Source of the DNA: Marinobacter sp. AC-23
GTDB taxonomy: Bacteria; Pseudomonadota; Gammaproteobacteria; Pseudomonadales; Oleiphilaceae
Reading direction: 5' to 3'
Length of the DNA stretch: 60,033 nt
Assembly (NCBI RefSeq): GCF_001858325.1
Contig: NZ_MBPP01000007.1
Location: 1 to 60,033 of the forward strand
The notes under the pieces are model-generated. The model saw nothing but the letters and a program-made list of their open reading frames with translations, ran no database searches and was not told the origin of the DNA. Below, one piece after another: positions 1-10,505 of this stretch (positions are counted from its first letter, which is position 1; each line of letters starts with the position of its first letter). The translations under genes were made by a program, and so were the position numbers.

Positions 1-91
1 TCCGGTCCAGCTCTTTCTTGCCGTTGTAATGTGACAATGAGTGTCCGAGCAGCTCCATTGCACTTTGAAATAAAGGTGACTCTATTGCCAC
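1..91 (-). CDS. Hypothetical protein, N-terminal fragment cut by window edge
   Basis: A minus-strand reading frame runs off the left edge of the window. It starts at a GTG (89-91) preceded by a strong Shine-Dalgarno sequence (AAGGAGG, complement of 96-102). The visible 30 residues read MAIESPLFQSAMELLGHSLS and continue to a Lys/Glu/Asp-rich stretch. The helical, polar character resembles the start of HEPN-like small proteins, but that is only an impression. No function is assigned. The ribosome binding site is the main support. Confidence 0.45.
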   Translation of the reverse strand, partial: MAIESPLFQSAMELLGHSLSHYNGKKELDR

Positions 92-395
92 AACTCCTCC
101 TTAGTGACTAACAGAAATTGAACTCAAGCCTAGGAGATTGCGAAAATTTGACCGCTTCGTTATTCCGGTCTTTTCGAGCCCCAGCGCGCCAGCCAAAAAT
201 CCATAAAACAACAGCTTAGCCCACCTCATGTATTGCTGCCATGCAGTCGTTTGGCCTCTGCGATTCATACTTTCAATAGCACTGTATAAAACAGCCTCAG
301 GCTGGGAACCAAGGTTGTGACGGGATACGAACCCCGGCCTGGTGCCGGGGGTCGCACAAGTATTTTCGGGAGTTACTGCAGCATTAACCTGTACT
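92..395. other. Intergenic region downstream of ubiB with a GC-rich hairpin
   Basis: About 300 bases lie between the fragment at the left edge and the ubiB stop. A GC-rich hairpin (332-338 pairing with 344-350, 5-base loop) sits about 45 bases past the ubiB stop and could slow or end minus-strand transcription, but no T-run follows it. A 55-codon minus-strand frame (101-268, ATG start) ends just upstream of the GTG at 91. It has no clear ribosome binding site, so I do not call it a gene. Confidence 0.4.
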
Positions 396-2039
396 TCAGC
401 GGCTACCACGCATAACCAGCGCTCCCGCACCCGCAAGCAATGCCCAAGTCCACAACGGAGCATTCTCTGCCCATTCACGGGCTTCTGGTTGGGTGCCTAT
501 AATGGCTGCGGCAATCAGTGCCACGGCGGTAATCCCTCGGCGCCAGCGCCGGTCGGTTCTGCGCTGTTGTTCCTGAAGGAGTGCCAGTGTGTCCTGGTTT
601 TGTTTCTCGGTGGGGCCGGCGCTGCGTATTTGTAGCAGGGCGTCGTGGACCAGTTGCGGCATCTCCGGGGACTGTTCCAGCCATGCGGGCAGGTGGGTTT
701 GTAGGGATTTGATCAGGCCAGAGGGGCCAATTCGCTTGCGCATCCATTTTTCCAGGAAAGGCTGCGCGGTGCTCCACAGGTCTAGCTCTGGGTAAAGTTG
801 GCGGCCCAGGCCTTCTACGTTCAGCAGGGTTTTTTGCAGCAATACCAGTTGCGGCTGCACTTCCATGTTAAACCGGCGTGCGGTCTGGAACAGACGTAGC
901 AGGAAGTGGCCGAAGGATATGTCTTTCAGGGGCTTTTCAAAAATCGGCTCGCATACGGTGCGAATGGCCGCCTCAAACTCATTCACCCGGGTATCGGGTG
1001 GTACCCAGCCGGATTGAATGTGCAGCTGGGCCACTTGCCGGTAATCCCGGCGGAAGAAGGCAAGCAAGTTGCGGGCAAGGTAGCTTTGATCATCTGGCGC
1101 AAGGGTGCCGACAATGCCGAAATCGATGGCGATGTATTTCGGGTCTGCCGGGTTGGAAACGTCTACAAAGATGTTGCCCGGGTGCATGTCGGCGTGGAAG
1201 AAACTGTCCCGGAATACCTGGGTAAAGAAGATTTCAACACCCTTTTCTGCAAGAACCTTCAGGTTTACGCCAGCCGCCTCCAGTGCGGGAACATCGGCAA
1301 TGGGGATGCCGTATATGCGCTCCATCACCATCACGGTTTTGCGGGTGTAGTCCCAGTTGATAAAGGGAATATAGATCAGCGAGGAGTTCTCAAAATTACG
1401 GCGCAGCTGGCTCGCATTGGCAGCTTCCCGCTGCAAGTCCAGCTCGTCGTGAATGGTGGAGTCGTAATCGGCAACGACTTCTACCGGGTGTAGCCGTTTG
1501 CCCTCTGTCCAATACTTTTCAAGCAGGTTGGCCATTAAATACATCAGGGCGAGATCTTGGCGAATAACCTTGTCTATACCGGGGCGCAGTACCTTTACCA
1601 CCACATCCTGGCCATTTAGCAGCGTAGCGGCATGAACCTGTGCCACAGAGGCTGAGGCCATAGGGTCTGGCCCGAATTCTTTAAACAGTTCGGATACCGG
1701 CGCCCCAAGGGAGGTTTCAATAATTTTGCGGGCAACGTCGCTGGGGAAGGGGGGCACCCGGTCTTGCAGGGTTTTGAGCGATTCTGCCATGTCGTCTGGC
1801 AACAGATCCCGGCGGGTAGAGAGGATTTGGCCGAATTTCACAAACACTGGCCCCAGTTCTTCCAGGGCCAGACGCAGGCGGTCGCCACGGTCGAGCTTTG
1901 GTTGGGGGAACAGGTGCCAGGGCGCCAGCAAGAAAAACACTTTCAGCGGTGCGGGAAGCTCCGCCATGGGCAAAAATATATCCAGCCGGTAGCGGCAGAA
2001 TACCCAGGAAATGCGAAACAGGCGTTGCAGGCGGGTCAC
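396..2039 (-). CDS. ubiB: Ubiquinone biosynthesis kinase-like protein UbiB
   Basis: 547 residues, the usual UbiB length. UbiB is an atypical protein-kinase-like ATPase of the ABC1/ADCK family, needed for coenzyme Q synthesis at the inner membrane. The signature KFGQ is at residues 68-71. An alanine-rich loop ([12 protein letters not shown]) replaces the normal kinase P-loop. The catalytic [10 protein letters not shown] and metal-binding IDFG motifs follow. Two hydrophobic segments at the extreme C-terminus (around 500-545) fit the membrane anchor. The start is a GTG whose bases overlap the ubiJ stop codon (GTGA). This makes it the third gene of a ubiE-ubiJ-ubiB operon with probable translational coupling. 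Confidence 0.95.
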   Translation of the reverse strand: MTRLQRLFRISWVFCRYRLDIFLPMAELPAPLKVFFLLAPWHLFPQPKLDRGDRLRLALEELGPVFVKFGQILSTRRDLLPDDMAESLKTLQDRVPPFPSDVARKIIETSLGAPVSELFKEFGPDPMASASVAQVHAATLLNGQDVVVKVLRPGIDKVIRQDLALMYLMANLLEKYWTEGKRLHPVEVVADYDSTIHDELDLQREAANASQLRRNFENSSLIYIPFINWDYTRKTVMVMERIYGIPIADVPALEAAGVNLKVLAEKGVEIFFTQVFRDSFFHADMHPGNIFVDVSNPADPKYIAIDFGIVGTLAPDDQSYLARNLLAFFRRDYRQVAQLHIQSGWVPPDTRVNEFEAAIRTVCEPIFEKPLKDISFGHFLLRLFQTARRFNMEVQPQLVLLQKTLLNVEGLGRQLYPELDLWSTAQPFLEKWMRKRIGPSGLIKSLQTHLPAWLEQSPEMPQLVHDALLQIRSAGPTEKQNQDTLALLQEQQRRTDRRWRRGITAVALIAAAIIGTQPEAREWAENAPLWTWALLAGAGALVMRGSR

Positions 2040-2676
2040 GGAGTCTCCGGTTTGTTGTGGGTGCCACGGTTTTCAATCTGGTTTATCCGGGCTTCCAGGC
2101 GCTCTGTGCGCAAGCTGAGAGAGTCGATATCCTCAAAGGTGGCTTCCAGTTCGCGGCGGCCGGGCAGGGCTCGGCTTTCTTCGTGCACATATTCTTCAAT
2201 GTTGGCGTTCAGGGTACTGAACGCTGCTTGCTCCAGCTTACGGCGCTGCGAATGCGCTTGCCGATAAAGTGTGCAGGTACATCGCCTATGTGCCTGGCCA
2301 TGGCGGCTTCCCAGTCTGGGTTAAGCTGGCCTAAGGCTCGTTGAAACTGGTGTGCCAGGGCGGTATCGCCAACTACCGCCAGGCGGTTATCTGTGAACAC
2401 GCTGCTGTCGCCTGTAGCCAGTGCAGCGAAGGCTAGGGGCTTACCGATGATTTCCAATGCTGGTTCGTCTGCGGGCTGGCTGCGTACCTGCACTCGGTTG
2501 CCGGCTCTGTGTAGGGAGCACGTAAGGGGCATTGGGTCGGTAATGTGGAACTGTACCGGCCCCTCAAGCGCACCCAACAGCGCCTGTTGGCCAGCTGGGT
2601 CCAGCTCAAGCGCGTGGTTCAGGGCCCGCTCGATAATGGCTGTTACTGCCGCAAGTAAGGTCGGGCCGGGAAACAT
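2036..2676 (-). CDS. ubiJ: Ubiquinone biosynthesis accessory factor UbiJ (frameshifted)
   Basis: UbiJ is an SCP2-domain lipid-binding protein that helps organise the ubiquinone-synthesis complex with UbiK. The uninterrupted frame covers only about 155 residues from the start at 2676. Adding one base near 2242 joins it to a second frame encoding the typical UbiJ C-terminal coiled-coil tail ([17 protein letters not shown], then a Glu/Arg-rich helix) that ends at the TGA overlapping the ubiB start. The restored protein is 213 residues, normal for the family. Position between ubiE and ubiB is the standard gene order. The missing base, in a GC-rich GGCG context, is most likely a sequencing error. 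Confidence 0.85.
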
Positions 2677-3458
2677 TAGGGCTTTATTCCTACGTGCAAG
2701 GCAACCACGCCACCGGTCATGTTGTAGTACTTGCAGTTCACCAGGCCTGCGTCCTCCATCATGCCTTTAAGCGTATCCTGGTCTGGATGCATGCGGATGG
2801 ATTCCGCCAGGTATTTGTAGCTTTCGCTGTCGCCGGCAATAAGTTGGCCCATTAACGGCAGGGCGGTAAACGAGTAGGTGTCATACGCTTTGCTGAGCAG
2901 CGGGTTGGTGGGCTTGGAAAACTCCAGCACCATCAGTTTGCCGCCTGGCTTCAGTACGCGGGCCATATCCCGTAGCGCCTGGTCTTTGTCGGTTACGTTT
3001 CGCAAGCCAAAGGCTATGGATACGGCGTTGAAGTGGTTGTCCGGGAACGGCAGGTGCTCGGCATCGGCTTGCACGTATTCAATGTTGCCGGCATAGCCGC
3101 GATCGGTCAGCCGGCTGCGGCCTACCTGAAGCATGGATGCGTTGATGTCTGCGAGAACCACTTGGCCATCCCGCCCCACCAAATCCGAGAACTTCATGGT
3201 CAGGTCGCCGGTGCCGCCGGCAATGTCTAGCACTTTGTGCCCCGGGCGCACGCCGGAAAGCTCAATGGTAAAGCGCTTCCACAAACGATGGATGCCCATG
3301 GACATCAGGTCGTTCATGAGGTCGTATTTGCCCGCAACGCTGTGAAAAACTTCGGCTACCTGGCTGGCTTTCTGGCTTTTGGCCACATCCCGGAAACCGA
3401 AATGGGTGACGTCGTCCTGGCCATTGTCGGGGTTGGCCGGCGTTTGTTGCTCGCTCAT
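2676..3458 (-). CDS. ubiE: Demethylmenaquinone/ubiquinone C-methyltransferase UbiE
   Basis: 260 residues. It is a class I SAM-dependent methyltransferase that adds the C-5 methyl group in ubiquinone synthesis and also methylates demethylmenaquinone where present. SAM motif [12 protein letters not shown] is at residues 76-86. The family signatures [18 protein letters not shown] (about 44-61) and [19 protein letters not shown] are present, as is the [15 protein letters not shown] segment. It leads the operon with ubiJ and ubiB; its stop touches the ubiJ start. The promoter should lie in the 126-base divergent gap before the plus-strand gene at 3585. Confidence 0.97.
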   Translation of the reverse strand: MSEQQTPANPDNGQDDVTHFGFRDVAKSQKASQVAEVFHSVAGKYDLMNDLMSMGIHRLWKRFTIELSGVRPGHKVLDIAGGTGDLTMKFSDLVGRDGQVVLADINASMLQVGRSRLTDRGYAGNIEYVQADAEHLPFPDNHFNAVSIAFGLRNVTDKDQALRDMARVLKPGGKLMVLEFSKPTNPLLSKAYDTYSFTALPLMGQLIAGDSESYKYLAESIRMHPDQDTLKGMMEDAGLVNCKYYNMTGGVVALHVGIKP

Positions 3459-3584
3459 GGGGCATGTCCTGTCAGAATCTGAACTTGGTATTCTAACGGT
3501 TGAGAGGGTTGCTACAAGGGTGGCGAGACGTTTAATACCGCCTTACACTGTAAAACTCATAACTTTTGAAGAGAAAACTGATAC

Positions 3585-3863
3585 ATGTCTGCAATTGATG
3601 TACATCGCGCCCATACTCTTGATAAAGACCATGCCCGCGAAGCCGCCGAGGCGCTGGCCCGGGACTTGTCCAGTCAGTTCGATCTCGATTACCAGTGGGA
3701 GGGTGATCACCTGAAGTTTAAGCGCTCTGGCGCTAAAGGCCATCTGAACATTACCGGTGACGACCTGCACGTGCATTTGGAGCTGGGTATGCTGCTGCGG
3801 CCCTTCAAATCAAAGATAGAACAAGAGATTTATCGCCAGCTTGATCAAATTCTGAAAGCCTGA
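3585..3863 (+). CDS. Polyhydroxyalkanoic acid system family protein
   Basis: 92 residues. It matches the small PHA-granule-region family (often annotated polyhydroxyalkanoic acid system protein). Typical features are the start MSAIDVHRAHTLDKDHARE, a helical AEALARDLSSQF segment, and the central YQWEGDHLKFKRSGAKGHL beta segment. Members are found near PHA genes but have no settled biochemical role. It is transcribed divergently from ubiE and convergently with the next gene. Together with the wax ester synthase at 6004 it suggests a storage-lipid theme, which is inference. Confidence 0.8.
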   Translation: MSAIDVHRAHTLDKDHAREAAEALARDLSSQFDLDYQWEGDHLKFKRSGAKGHLNITGDDLHVHLELGMLLRPFKSKIEQEIYRQLDQILKA

Positions 3864-3878
3864 TCCTTCAGGTGTTTC

Positions 3879-4628
3879 TTAAAGGTCACCCGGGAGCATA
3901 AATGGCTCTGGGTGGCCGCTTAGGATGTTGTCTATAACCTGCTGTTCTCGAACAACTAATCGATCGATCAATAAGTCTACTTTGTCCATTTTCCGAAACG
4001 CGGAATACCCCCGGTGAAGGAAGTTGTGCAGGTCGGCGAGGTCGGCCATCTCCGCTGGTGTGCGGCTCATTGCGAGCAGCCAGCCCAATGTGCGGTTGCG
4101 CACATATCGGTCAAGTTGGTGCCCCACCTCCGCTACCAGTATTACCTGCTTTTTGCGTTGTTCTATCATCTGGCTGGCGCGGTATACCTCGCAGTAGTGT
4201 TCAGCGGTTATCGATTTGGCGGGAGTGCCACGTTCATCCAGCAACTCAGCCAGCTCAAGGTCTAGTTGCTGGGTAAGCAGGTTCAGTTCTACCAGCCCCG
4301 CAAGCACCTCCAGCTGTTGATCTGGCAGCCACTTGACCATTTTCGGGAATACGCGGTCTATGTTGTCGTCGCGCCGGGTCATGCTGGCGGGCGCGTAAAG
4401 ATCGGTGAGCAGGAATTCCAGGCCAGAGTGGTAACCCGGGTGCTGATACAAATCCTGATGCGTCGACTTAAGGCGCTCGGCCTGCCAATCGGCAATCACG
4501 AGTGTGCTTTCGAGTAGCTGGTGCTCTGCTTTACGGTGCCGGAAATCGTGATAATCCAATAAAAGTTGTTGCAGGCGGCGAGCGCTTTCTGAGCGCACGT
4601 TTGTGCTAACAAGGCGCTCCCGATACAT
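3879..4628 (-). CDS. FFLEELY-motif family protein, function unknown
   Basis: 249 residues, almost all predicted helix. The segment GLEFLLTDLYAPASMTRRD near residue 70 corresponds to the FFLEELY-type motif that names a gammaproteobacterial family of unknown function. No catalytic motif, signal peptide or membrane segment is visible. It ends 15 bases from the convergent PHA-system gene and has its own start 113 bases from the downstream end of the minus-strand hydrolase gene at 4742, so it may share a transcript with that gene. Family assignment rests on motif recognition. Confidence 0.65.
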   Translation of the reverse strand: MYRERLVSTNVRSESARRLQQLLLDYHDFRHRKAEHQLLESTLVIADWQAERLKSTHQDLYQHPGYHSGLEFLLTDLYAPASMTRRDDNIDRVFPKMVKWLPDQQLEVLAGLVELNLLTQQLDLELAELLDERGTPAKSITAEHYCEVYRASQMIEQRKKQVILVAEVGHQLDRYVRNRTLGWLLAMSRTPAEMADLADLHNFLHRGYSAFRKMDKVDLLIDRLVVREQQVIDNILSGHPEPFMLPGDL

Positions 4629-4741
4629 GGTGCCAACTCCGGTGTTCTGCGTAGAGGCGGTTAGTTTACCGGAGGGATGGCTCGCATGCAGTAAACCCGG
4701 CCAGTTGCCGGGTGTCGTTTTAGAGGCTGGGTTGTTCGGTT

Positions 4742-5665
4742 TTAGCCGTGAGCGGCAGCAGGCAGGGATTCAAAGCCGGGCAGCCATTCTTTGCTATCGA
4801 GGGTCACGAAGTGGCTGCGTGCCTGGGTTTCAATAATACGCACGGTAGTTGGGCTTTGTTGCGCGCTGGCAAGCATAGCCTGTCTGTCCAGAATGCGATC
4901 CAGCTCAGGGATCAGAAAGGTGCCGTGGCGCACATTTTGATAAACAGAGGTATCGGTGCGCGCCATCCATTCGAGCAAGTTCTCTATGTTGCGAACAATG
5001 GTCAGGTGGTCGCGGGTGGCGCAAAACAGCTTGCTTAACAGTTGTTTTTTACGCGGGTTCATCTTGCCGAAAAACGTTTGCCCGTAGGCGGATGAGGGCG
5101 CGCTGTTAACCAGGCGGATCACCCAAGGCCACATGCCGTGGCTCACTGGCTCTAAAAGTGCTGTTACCAGCGGGTGAACTTTTCCTTGCGGCAGAGCCGA
5201 GGCTTCAAGAACCACTTCTACGCCTTCGTAGAGTTCCGGCCGCTGTTTAGTGGCCTCGAGAATGACAGCGCCGCCCCGTGAGTGGCCATGAACCCGAATG
5301 TTGCGTGTGCTGGGCAAATTCGCCAGAGCCTGGTTCAGAATGCTGGCATCATACTCAATGGTGCCTTCCAGGTGCTTTATTGGCACTTCCCAATCCGAGG
5401 TTTCCGGTGTTACGCCGTTAACCGGTATATGGTAGTTGCTGCAAGTAAGCAGAATCAGCTCGGTGGTTGGTGCGTCGTAAGTCTGGGTGAAGTAGCAGTG
5501 GTTTTCCAGAAAGCCATGCACGCCGATAACGGTTTGTTCTGCTTCGCCACTGTGGTTGCGAACAGAAACCGCGCCTTCACCCACACGATAAACCCGCCCC
5601 GAGAACATCTCCGAGTAGGCGATATCGATTGGCTTGATCAGCTTGCGAATATGGCTTGCTTTCAT
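4742..5665 (-). CDS. Alpha/beta-fold hydrolase, putative lipase/esterase
   Basis: 307 residues from the ATG at 5665, chosen because GGGAGGAG lies just upstream; the frame stays open further 5' without a better start. The oxyanion-type segment VIGVHGFLENHCYF is near residue 45, and the nucleophile elbow HGHSRGGAVI (G-H-S-R-G) lies around residue 130. A late His (RSHFVTLDSKEWL) could complete the triad. The fold is clear; substrate is not. Being next to a wax ester synthase, transcribed divergently, a lipid ester is a reasonable guess. Confidence 0.75.
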   Translation of the reverse strand: MKASHIRKLIKPIDIAYSEMFSGRVYRVGEGAVSVRNHSGEAEQTVIGVHGFLENHCYFTQTYDAPTTELILLTCSNYHIPVNGVTPETSDWEVPIKHLEGTIEYDASILNQALANLPSTRNIRVHGHSRGGAVILEATKQRPELYEGVEVVLEASALPQGKVHPLVTALLEPVSHGMWPWVIRLVNSAPSSAYGQTFFGKMNPRKKQLLSKLFCATRDHLTIVRNIENLLEWMARTDTSVYQNVRHGTFLIPELDRILDRQAMLASAQQSPTTVRIIETQARSHFVTLDSKEWLPGFESLPAAAHG

Positions 5666-6003
5666 AATGCGTCTCCTCCCAGCGCGGCTACAGCCTGTTT
5701 TTGGACGTTGGTCGTTCGACCTTGGTTGCGCTGGTACCTCTGTTGTACTCCCATTCGGCCCGATCTTTATTGGCACAGGTAACGCCGCTATTGCCTTGCT
5801 GTGGCCAATCGATAACCGTATGGATCGTGACATAACTATTACAGCAAGGCTTATAACCAGTATAGAGTGAAGGTATAACCATGTGTAATTTTTTGTAACC
5901 TTGTGCGGCTGGTGTGGTATGTCTGGCACAATGGCTGGCGCTGTGTTTTTTAACTCCACACTTCCGGGGACGTTCGGGTTTGAGTCACGAGAAAACGCAC
6001 CTT

Positions 6004-7395
6004 ATGCTTCCTGCGGATTCAGCCTGGCTGGCTCTGGAGAGCCCTCGAAACCCCATGACCATTACCGTCATGATGCGGGCAGATGGCCTTACAGCGCCTC
6101 GGTTACGGGAATTTTTGGGCGTGTACTGGATGGCTTGGGAGCGTTTTCAGTATATGCCGGTCAAGCGGGCGCCCGTTTGGCGGTGGGAGCCAGATCCGGT
6201 TTTTGATCTTAAGCATCATCTGGATGTAGTGCTTGACCGTTTTACAGAATCTTCTCTGCAAGAATGGGTTTCTGCCCGTCTGAACCAACCCTTGCCTTTA
6301 TATCGCCCTCTTTGGAAGTTTTGGTTGGCACCGAACGCCGAGGGCGGCTCGGTGTTGTTGCTTCGTGTACATCACTGTTATGCCGACGGCGTATCCCTCA
6401 CGGGCATTTTTGATCGCCTGTGCTCGGTCTCGCCACAGCAGCACCCGGCGGTATACGGCGCGCGACACACCGAGGATTGGTCGCCTTGGGTGTCGGCAGC
6501 CAAAGATCGGTTTGAGCAAATGCTTGGTGGGGCAACCGCTACCGCAACGGCCGCCAAAGAACAGAACGCCGCGCCTGAAAGCCACTTGGAGCAGGCCAGT
6601 GCGCTGTTCGAGCAACTGGCGAGCAACGGTTTGAAGCTGGTCAATGAATTCAGTGATTTTTTGGCAGAGCCAGAGGACACGCCATCCGACCTCAAGCGCC
6701 CGCTACTTGGCGAGCGCCATTGCCGGTGGTCTGCACCCGTTCCGCTGGATCGGTTTCGCTCAATTGCCAAGGCGACCAACGTAACCATCAACGATGTCTT
6801 GCTCAGCTGCGTGGCGGCGGCGGTTCGGCCTCGCCTCGGTGTTTCTGGGGCAAGCCTGGAAAACGCAATAATGCATGCAGCGGTTCCTGTTGATATTCGC
6901 GACCGCCTTCCGGAAGACCTGAAGCCGAAAGCGGGCTCGCTCGGTAACTACTTCGGCACGGTGTTTGTGCCCTTGCCTGTAGATGGCGAGAGTGCACTGG
7001 AGCGGCTTTACCGCATCAAGCAGGAAACCCGGCGGTTGAAAAAAAGCTGGCAGCCCGGAATAGCCTGGGGCTTGTCGGCCTGTGCCTCTCTGATTCCCGA
7101 ACCCCTGCGCCAGCCGCTTTCGGATGTGTTTTATCGCAAAGCCAGCGCTGTGGTGTCGAACGTGCCCGGCACCCCAGAGGCCCGCTATATTGCCGGCTGT
7201 CGTATTACCGAGCAGATGTTTTGGGTGCCTCAGGCCGGTGATATAGGGCTTGGTGTCAGTATTGTTAGCTACGCCGGGCAGGTTCAGTTTGGTGTAGTGG
7301 CAGACGAGGCTGTGCTAGCCGACCCCGCAGAGTTTCTGAAAGATTGCCTGCACGAACTGACTGAACTCCCTGGTGGTTCACCTATTGTTGTTTGA
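6004..7395 (+). CDS. Wax ester synthase / diacylglycerol acyltransferase (WS/DGAT)
   Basis: 463 residues. This bifunctional O-acyltransferase joins acyl-CoA to fatty alcohols or diacylglycerol to make storage wax esters or triacylglycerol. The catalytic HHxxxDG motif is present as HHCYADG (about residue 125), following VLLLRVHH. The usual N-terminal segment LPADSAWLALESPRNPM and the C-terminal NVPGTPEARYIAGCRI and GVSIVSYAGQVQFGV blocks complete the family pattern. I prefer the ATG at 6004 because it matches the family N-terminus; the frame stays open to 5914. Such enzymes are a hallmark of hydrocarbon-associated Marinobacter and Alcanivorax, which supports the organism call. Confidence 0.92.
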   Translation: MLPADSAWLALESPRNPMTITVMMRADGLTAPRLREFLGVYWMAWERFQYMPVKRAPVWRWEPDPVFDLKHHLDVVLDRFTESSLQEWVSARLNQPLPLYRPLWKFWLAPNAEGGSVLLLRVHHCYADGVSLTGIFDRLCSVSPQQHPAVYGARHTEDWSPWVSAAKDRFEQMLGGATATATAAKEQNAAPESHLEQASALFEQLASNGLKLVNEFSDFLAEPEDTPSDLKRPLLGERHCRWSAPVPLDRFRSIAKATNVTINDVLLSCVAAAVRPRLGVSGASLENAIMHAAVPVDIRDRLPEDLKPKAGSLGNYFGTVFVPLPVDGESALERLYRIKQETRRLKKSWQPGIAWGLSACASLIPEPLRQPLSDVFYRKASAVVSNVPGTPEARYIAGCRITEQMFWVPQAGDIGLGVSIVSYAGQVQFGVVADEAVLADPAEFLKDCLHELTELPGGSPIVV

Positions 7396-7464
7396 GGTCT
7401 ACAGTGAATGGATAGACGCGAAGCTTCGCGTTGTCATTTACAAACACAACAAGAGGTGACGACC

Positions 7465-8983
7465 ATGATATACGCACAACCTGGAAAACACGGTTCTGTT
7501 GTTTCTTTCAAATCCCGTTACGAGAACTATATAGGTGGTGAGTGGGTTGCTCCGGTTAAAGGCCAGTATTTCGAAAACATTACGCCGATTACCGGTGAGG
7601 TGATTTGCGACATCCCGCGCTCCTCTGCCGAAGATGTTGATTTGGCGCTCGATGCTGCACACAAGGCCGCGCCCGCCTGGGGTAAAACCTCACCAGCAGA
7701 GCGCTCCAACATTCTGCTTAAAATTGCCGACCGTATAGAAGCCAACCTGGAGAAGCTTGCGGTTGCAGAAACCTGGGATAACGGCAAGGCGGTTCGTGAA
7801 ACCCTGAATGCCGATATCCCTCTGGCCGTAGACCACTTCCGTTACTTTGCGGGCTGTATCCGGGCCCAGGAAGGGCACATGAGTGAGATTGATCAACATA
7901 CCGTGCTTATCATTTTCATGAGCCTCTTGGTGTGGTTGGTCAGATTATCCCGTGGAACTTTCCGATCCTGATGGCTGCGTGGAAACTTGGGCCCTGCCTG
8001 GCCGCCGGCAACTGCACGGTGTTCAAGCCGGCGGAGCAGACCCCCGCCAGTATTCTGGTGCTTATGGAAATTATTGGTGATCTGTTGCCGCCGGGTGTTA
8101 TCAATATTGTGAATGGCTATGGCATTGAAGCTGGCGAAGCCCTGGCAACCAGTAAGCGCATTGCCAAGATCGCTTTCACAGGCTCGACACCGGTTGGTTC
8201 GCACATACTCAAGTGCGCAGCGGAGAACATCATCCCGTCAACGGTTGAGCTGGGTGGCAAATCTCCCAATATCTATTTCTCCGATGTTATGAAGGCTGAG
8301 CCGGAGTTCGTGGACAAGTGTGTGGAAGGCCTTGTTCTGGCGTTCTTCAACCAGGGCGAAGTGTGCACTTGCCCATCCCGTGCGCTGGTGCAGGAAGATA
8401 TGTTTGAAGAGTTTATGCAGAAGGTGGTTGAGCGCACCAAAGCCATCAAGCGCGGCAATCCGTTGGATACCGATGTACAGGTAGGTGCCCAAGCCAGCAA
8501 GGAACAGTTCGACAAGATTATGTCCTATCTTGAGATTGGCAAACAGGAAGGGGCGGTCGTTCTTACTGGCGGAGGCAGGGAAGAAATGGACGCCGAATTC
8601 AATAACGGCTTTTACGTTCAGCCCACCTTGTTTAAGGGTGATAACAATATGCGGGTGTTCCAGGAGGAAATCTTTGGCCCGGTTGTGGGCGTAACCACGT
8701 TTAAAACCGAAGAAGAAGCCTTGGCCATCGCCAACGATACGGAGTTTGGGCTGGGTGCCGGTGTCTGGACTCGAGATACCAACCGTGCTTATCGTATGGG
8801 GCGTAGTATTCAGGCTGGCCGGGTTTGGATGAACTGCTATCACGCGTATCCGGCACACGCGGCCTTTGGCGGTTACAAAAAATCGGGTGTTGGCCGTGAA
8901 ACCCACAAGATGGCGCTTGAGCATTATCAACAAACCAAGTGCATGCTGACCAGCTACGACATCAACCGTTGGGTTTTTTCTGA
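7465..8983 (+). CDS. NAD-dependent aldehyde dehydrogenase, AldB/ExaC type (two frameshifts)
   Basis: An acetaldehyde-type aldehyde dehydrogenase that oxidises aldehydes to acids. The frame breaks twice. Near 7903 a G is missing (GTGCTT for GTGGCTT), after which the expected [19 protein letters not shown] continues. Near 8971 another G is missing, and restoring it makes the protein end in the typical RWGFF. With both restored it is exactly 506 residues, the usual length for this family. [11 protein letters not shown] carries the general-base Glu, and [13 protein letters not shown] the catalytic Cys. The start ATG at 7465 has AAGAGGTGA upstream. Without the second repair the frame reads on to 9098, into the fumC leader. 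Confidence 0.9.
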
Positions 8984-9075
8984 CCTGACGGCGGCAGCGG
9001 TCTCGATGAGGCCGCGGCCATATCCTTTAGGTGCGTCGTTAAGCCATCCTGAGGCAGGAATAGACAGGAGCAGCT

Positions 9076-10479
9076 ATGAACAAAAATGGAGTCAGTGAAA
9101 TCAACACCCAGACCAGAATAGAAACCGACAGCCTGGGCGACGTCCATGTGCCCGTTGACGCACTTTGGGGTGCCCAGACCCAGCGCGCCATTGATAACTT
9201 TCCGGTTAGTGGCCAGCCAATGCCCTCGGCCTTTATCTCGGCGGTAGCTCTTGTTAAACAGACAGCGGCAGAAGCCAATGCCAGCCTGGGGCTCTTGGAT
9301 AACGGCCGTTGCGAGGCTATTGCGGAGGCCTGTCAGGCGCTTATCCGTGGGGAATATGCCGATCAGTTTCCGGTTGATCGTTACCAGACCGGCTCTGGCA
9401 CCAGCACCAATATGAATGTGAACGAGGTGATTGCGGCCATTGCAGCCAGCAACGGCGTAGAGATGCATCCTAACGACCACGTGAACATGAGCCAGAGTTC
9501 CAACGATGTGATCCCTACGGCCATTCACTTGAGTTCGGTTATTGGAGTGCAGGAGCGGCTTATTCCTGCACTGACGCATTTGCGCGGTGTTATTTACGAG
9601 CGTGAAGCCTTGTTCTCTGAGCAGGTAAAAACCGGCCGCACCCATCTTATGGATGCGATGCCGATTACGCTTGGCCAGGAGTTACGTACGTGGCGGGAGC
9701 AGATACATGCAGCTGAAAAGCGCCTTGATGCCGCAGCAAACGAGCTGCTTGCAGTGCCTCAAGGTGGCACTGCCGTAGGCACAGGCGTAAATGCCTTGCC
9801 GGAGTTTTCCCGCCAGTTTGTGAAGTTTTTGAAAGCAAATACCAGTTACTCGTTCCGCTCTATGGAGCACAAGTTCGTAGGGCTGAGCGCGGTGGATGGT
9901 CCGGTTGCGCTCTCAGCGCAATTACGTGGATTGGGTATAGTGCTCACCAAGATTGCCAATGATTTGCGTTGGATGAACAGCGGGCCAATTCACGGGCTTG
10001 CGGAGATCACTCTGCCGGCCCTGCAGCCAGGCAGCAGCATTATGCCGGGCAAGGTTAACCCGGTTATTCCCGAGTCTGTGGCCATGGTGGGGGCTCAGAT
10101 AATGGGGCTCGATAGCGCTAATGCCGTTGCAGGGCAGTCGGGTAATTTTCAGCTTAATGTAATGCTCCCCCTCATTGGCGCCAACCTGCTGGATATGATC
10201 GGTTTGCTCGGAAACGCAACCAGTATGCTGGCAGACAAAGCCATCCGGGGTTTTTCAGTAAACACCGACACGCTGGATGCCGGTGTTCGGCGCAATCCGG
10301 TTTTGGTGACAGCACTTAATCCTGAAATCGGTTACAGCCTGGCTTCGGAGATCGCCAAAGAAGCCTACAAAACCGGCCGGCCTGTAATTGATGTGGCGGA
10401 AGAAATGAGTGGCCTTGGCCGGGAGCGTTTGGAAGAATTGATGGACCCGCTTAAATTGACCCGGGGCGGAGTCGCTTGA
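9076..10479 (+). CDS. fumC: Class II fumarate hydratase
   Basis: 467 residues. It converts fumarate and malate in the TCA cycle as a homotetramer, without an iron-sulfur cluster. The fumarase/aspartase signature [11 protein letters not shown] is present (about residues 318-328), preceded by the substrate-binding blocks [11 protein letters not shown] and [30 protein letters not shown] is also intact. The start has AGGAGCAGCT directly upstream. It lies in the same direction as the aldehyde dehydrogenase and the small membrane protein that follow it closely, so co-transcription is possible. The separate malate:quinone oxidoreductase at 14840 acts on its product. Confidence 0.96.
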   Translation: MNKNGVSEINTQTRIETDSLGDVHVPVDALWGAQTQRAIDNFPVSGQPMPSAFISAVALVKQTAAEANASLGLLDNGRCEAIAEACQALIRGEYADQFPVDRYQTGSGTSTNMNVNEVIAAIAASNGVEMHPNDHVNMSQSSNDVIPTAIHLSSVIGVQERLIPALTHLRGVIYEREALFSEQVKTGRTHLMDAMPITLGQELRTWREQIHAAEKRLDAAANELLAVPQGGTAVGTGVNALPEFSRQFVKFLKANTSYSFRSMEHKFVGLSAVDGPVALSAQLRGLGIVLTKIANDLRWMNSGPIHGLAEITLPALQPGSSIMPGKVNPVIPESVAMVGAQIMGLDSANAVAGQSGNFQLNVMLPLIGANLLDMIGLLGNATSMLADKAIRGFSVNTDTLDAGVRRNPVLVTALNPEIGYSLASEIAKEAYKTGRPVIDVAEEMSGLGRERLEELMDPLKLTRGGVA

Positions 10480-10505
10480 AATAAACGAATCAGGAGTACC
10501 GGCGT

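Noticed and set aside
300..352. A GGTTCGTATCCC segment on the minus strand that recalls a tRNA T-arm
   Set aside because: The five-base T stem does not pair and no acceptor or anticodon arm can be drawn; the hairpin next to it explains the GC-rich pattern.
101..478. A 125-codon minus-strand frame overlapping the end of ubiB
   Set aside because: Its first part is antisense-frame ubiB coding sequence and hairpin; only the last 55 codons could be a gene, and no ribosome binding site supports that.
8238..8933. A 231-codon minus-strand frame opposite the aldehyde dehydrogenase
   Set aside because: It lies wholly inside a clear aldehyde dehydrogenase gene and has no recognisable motif.
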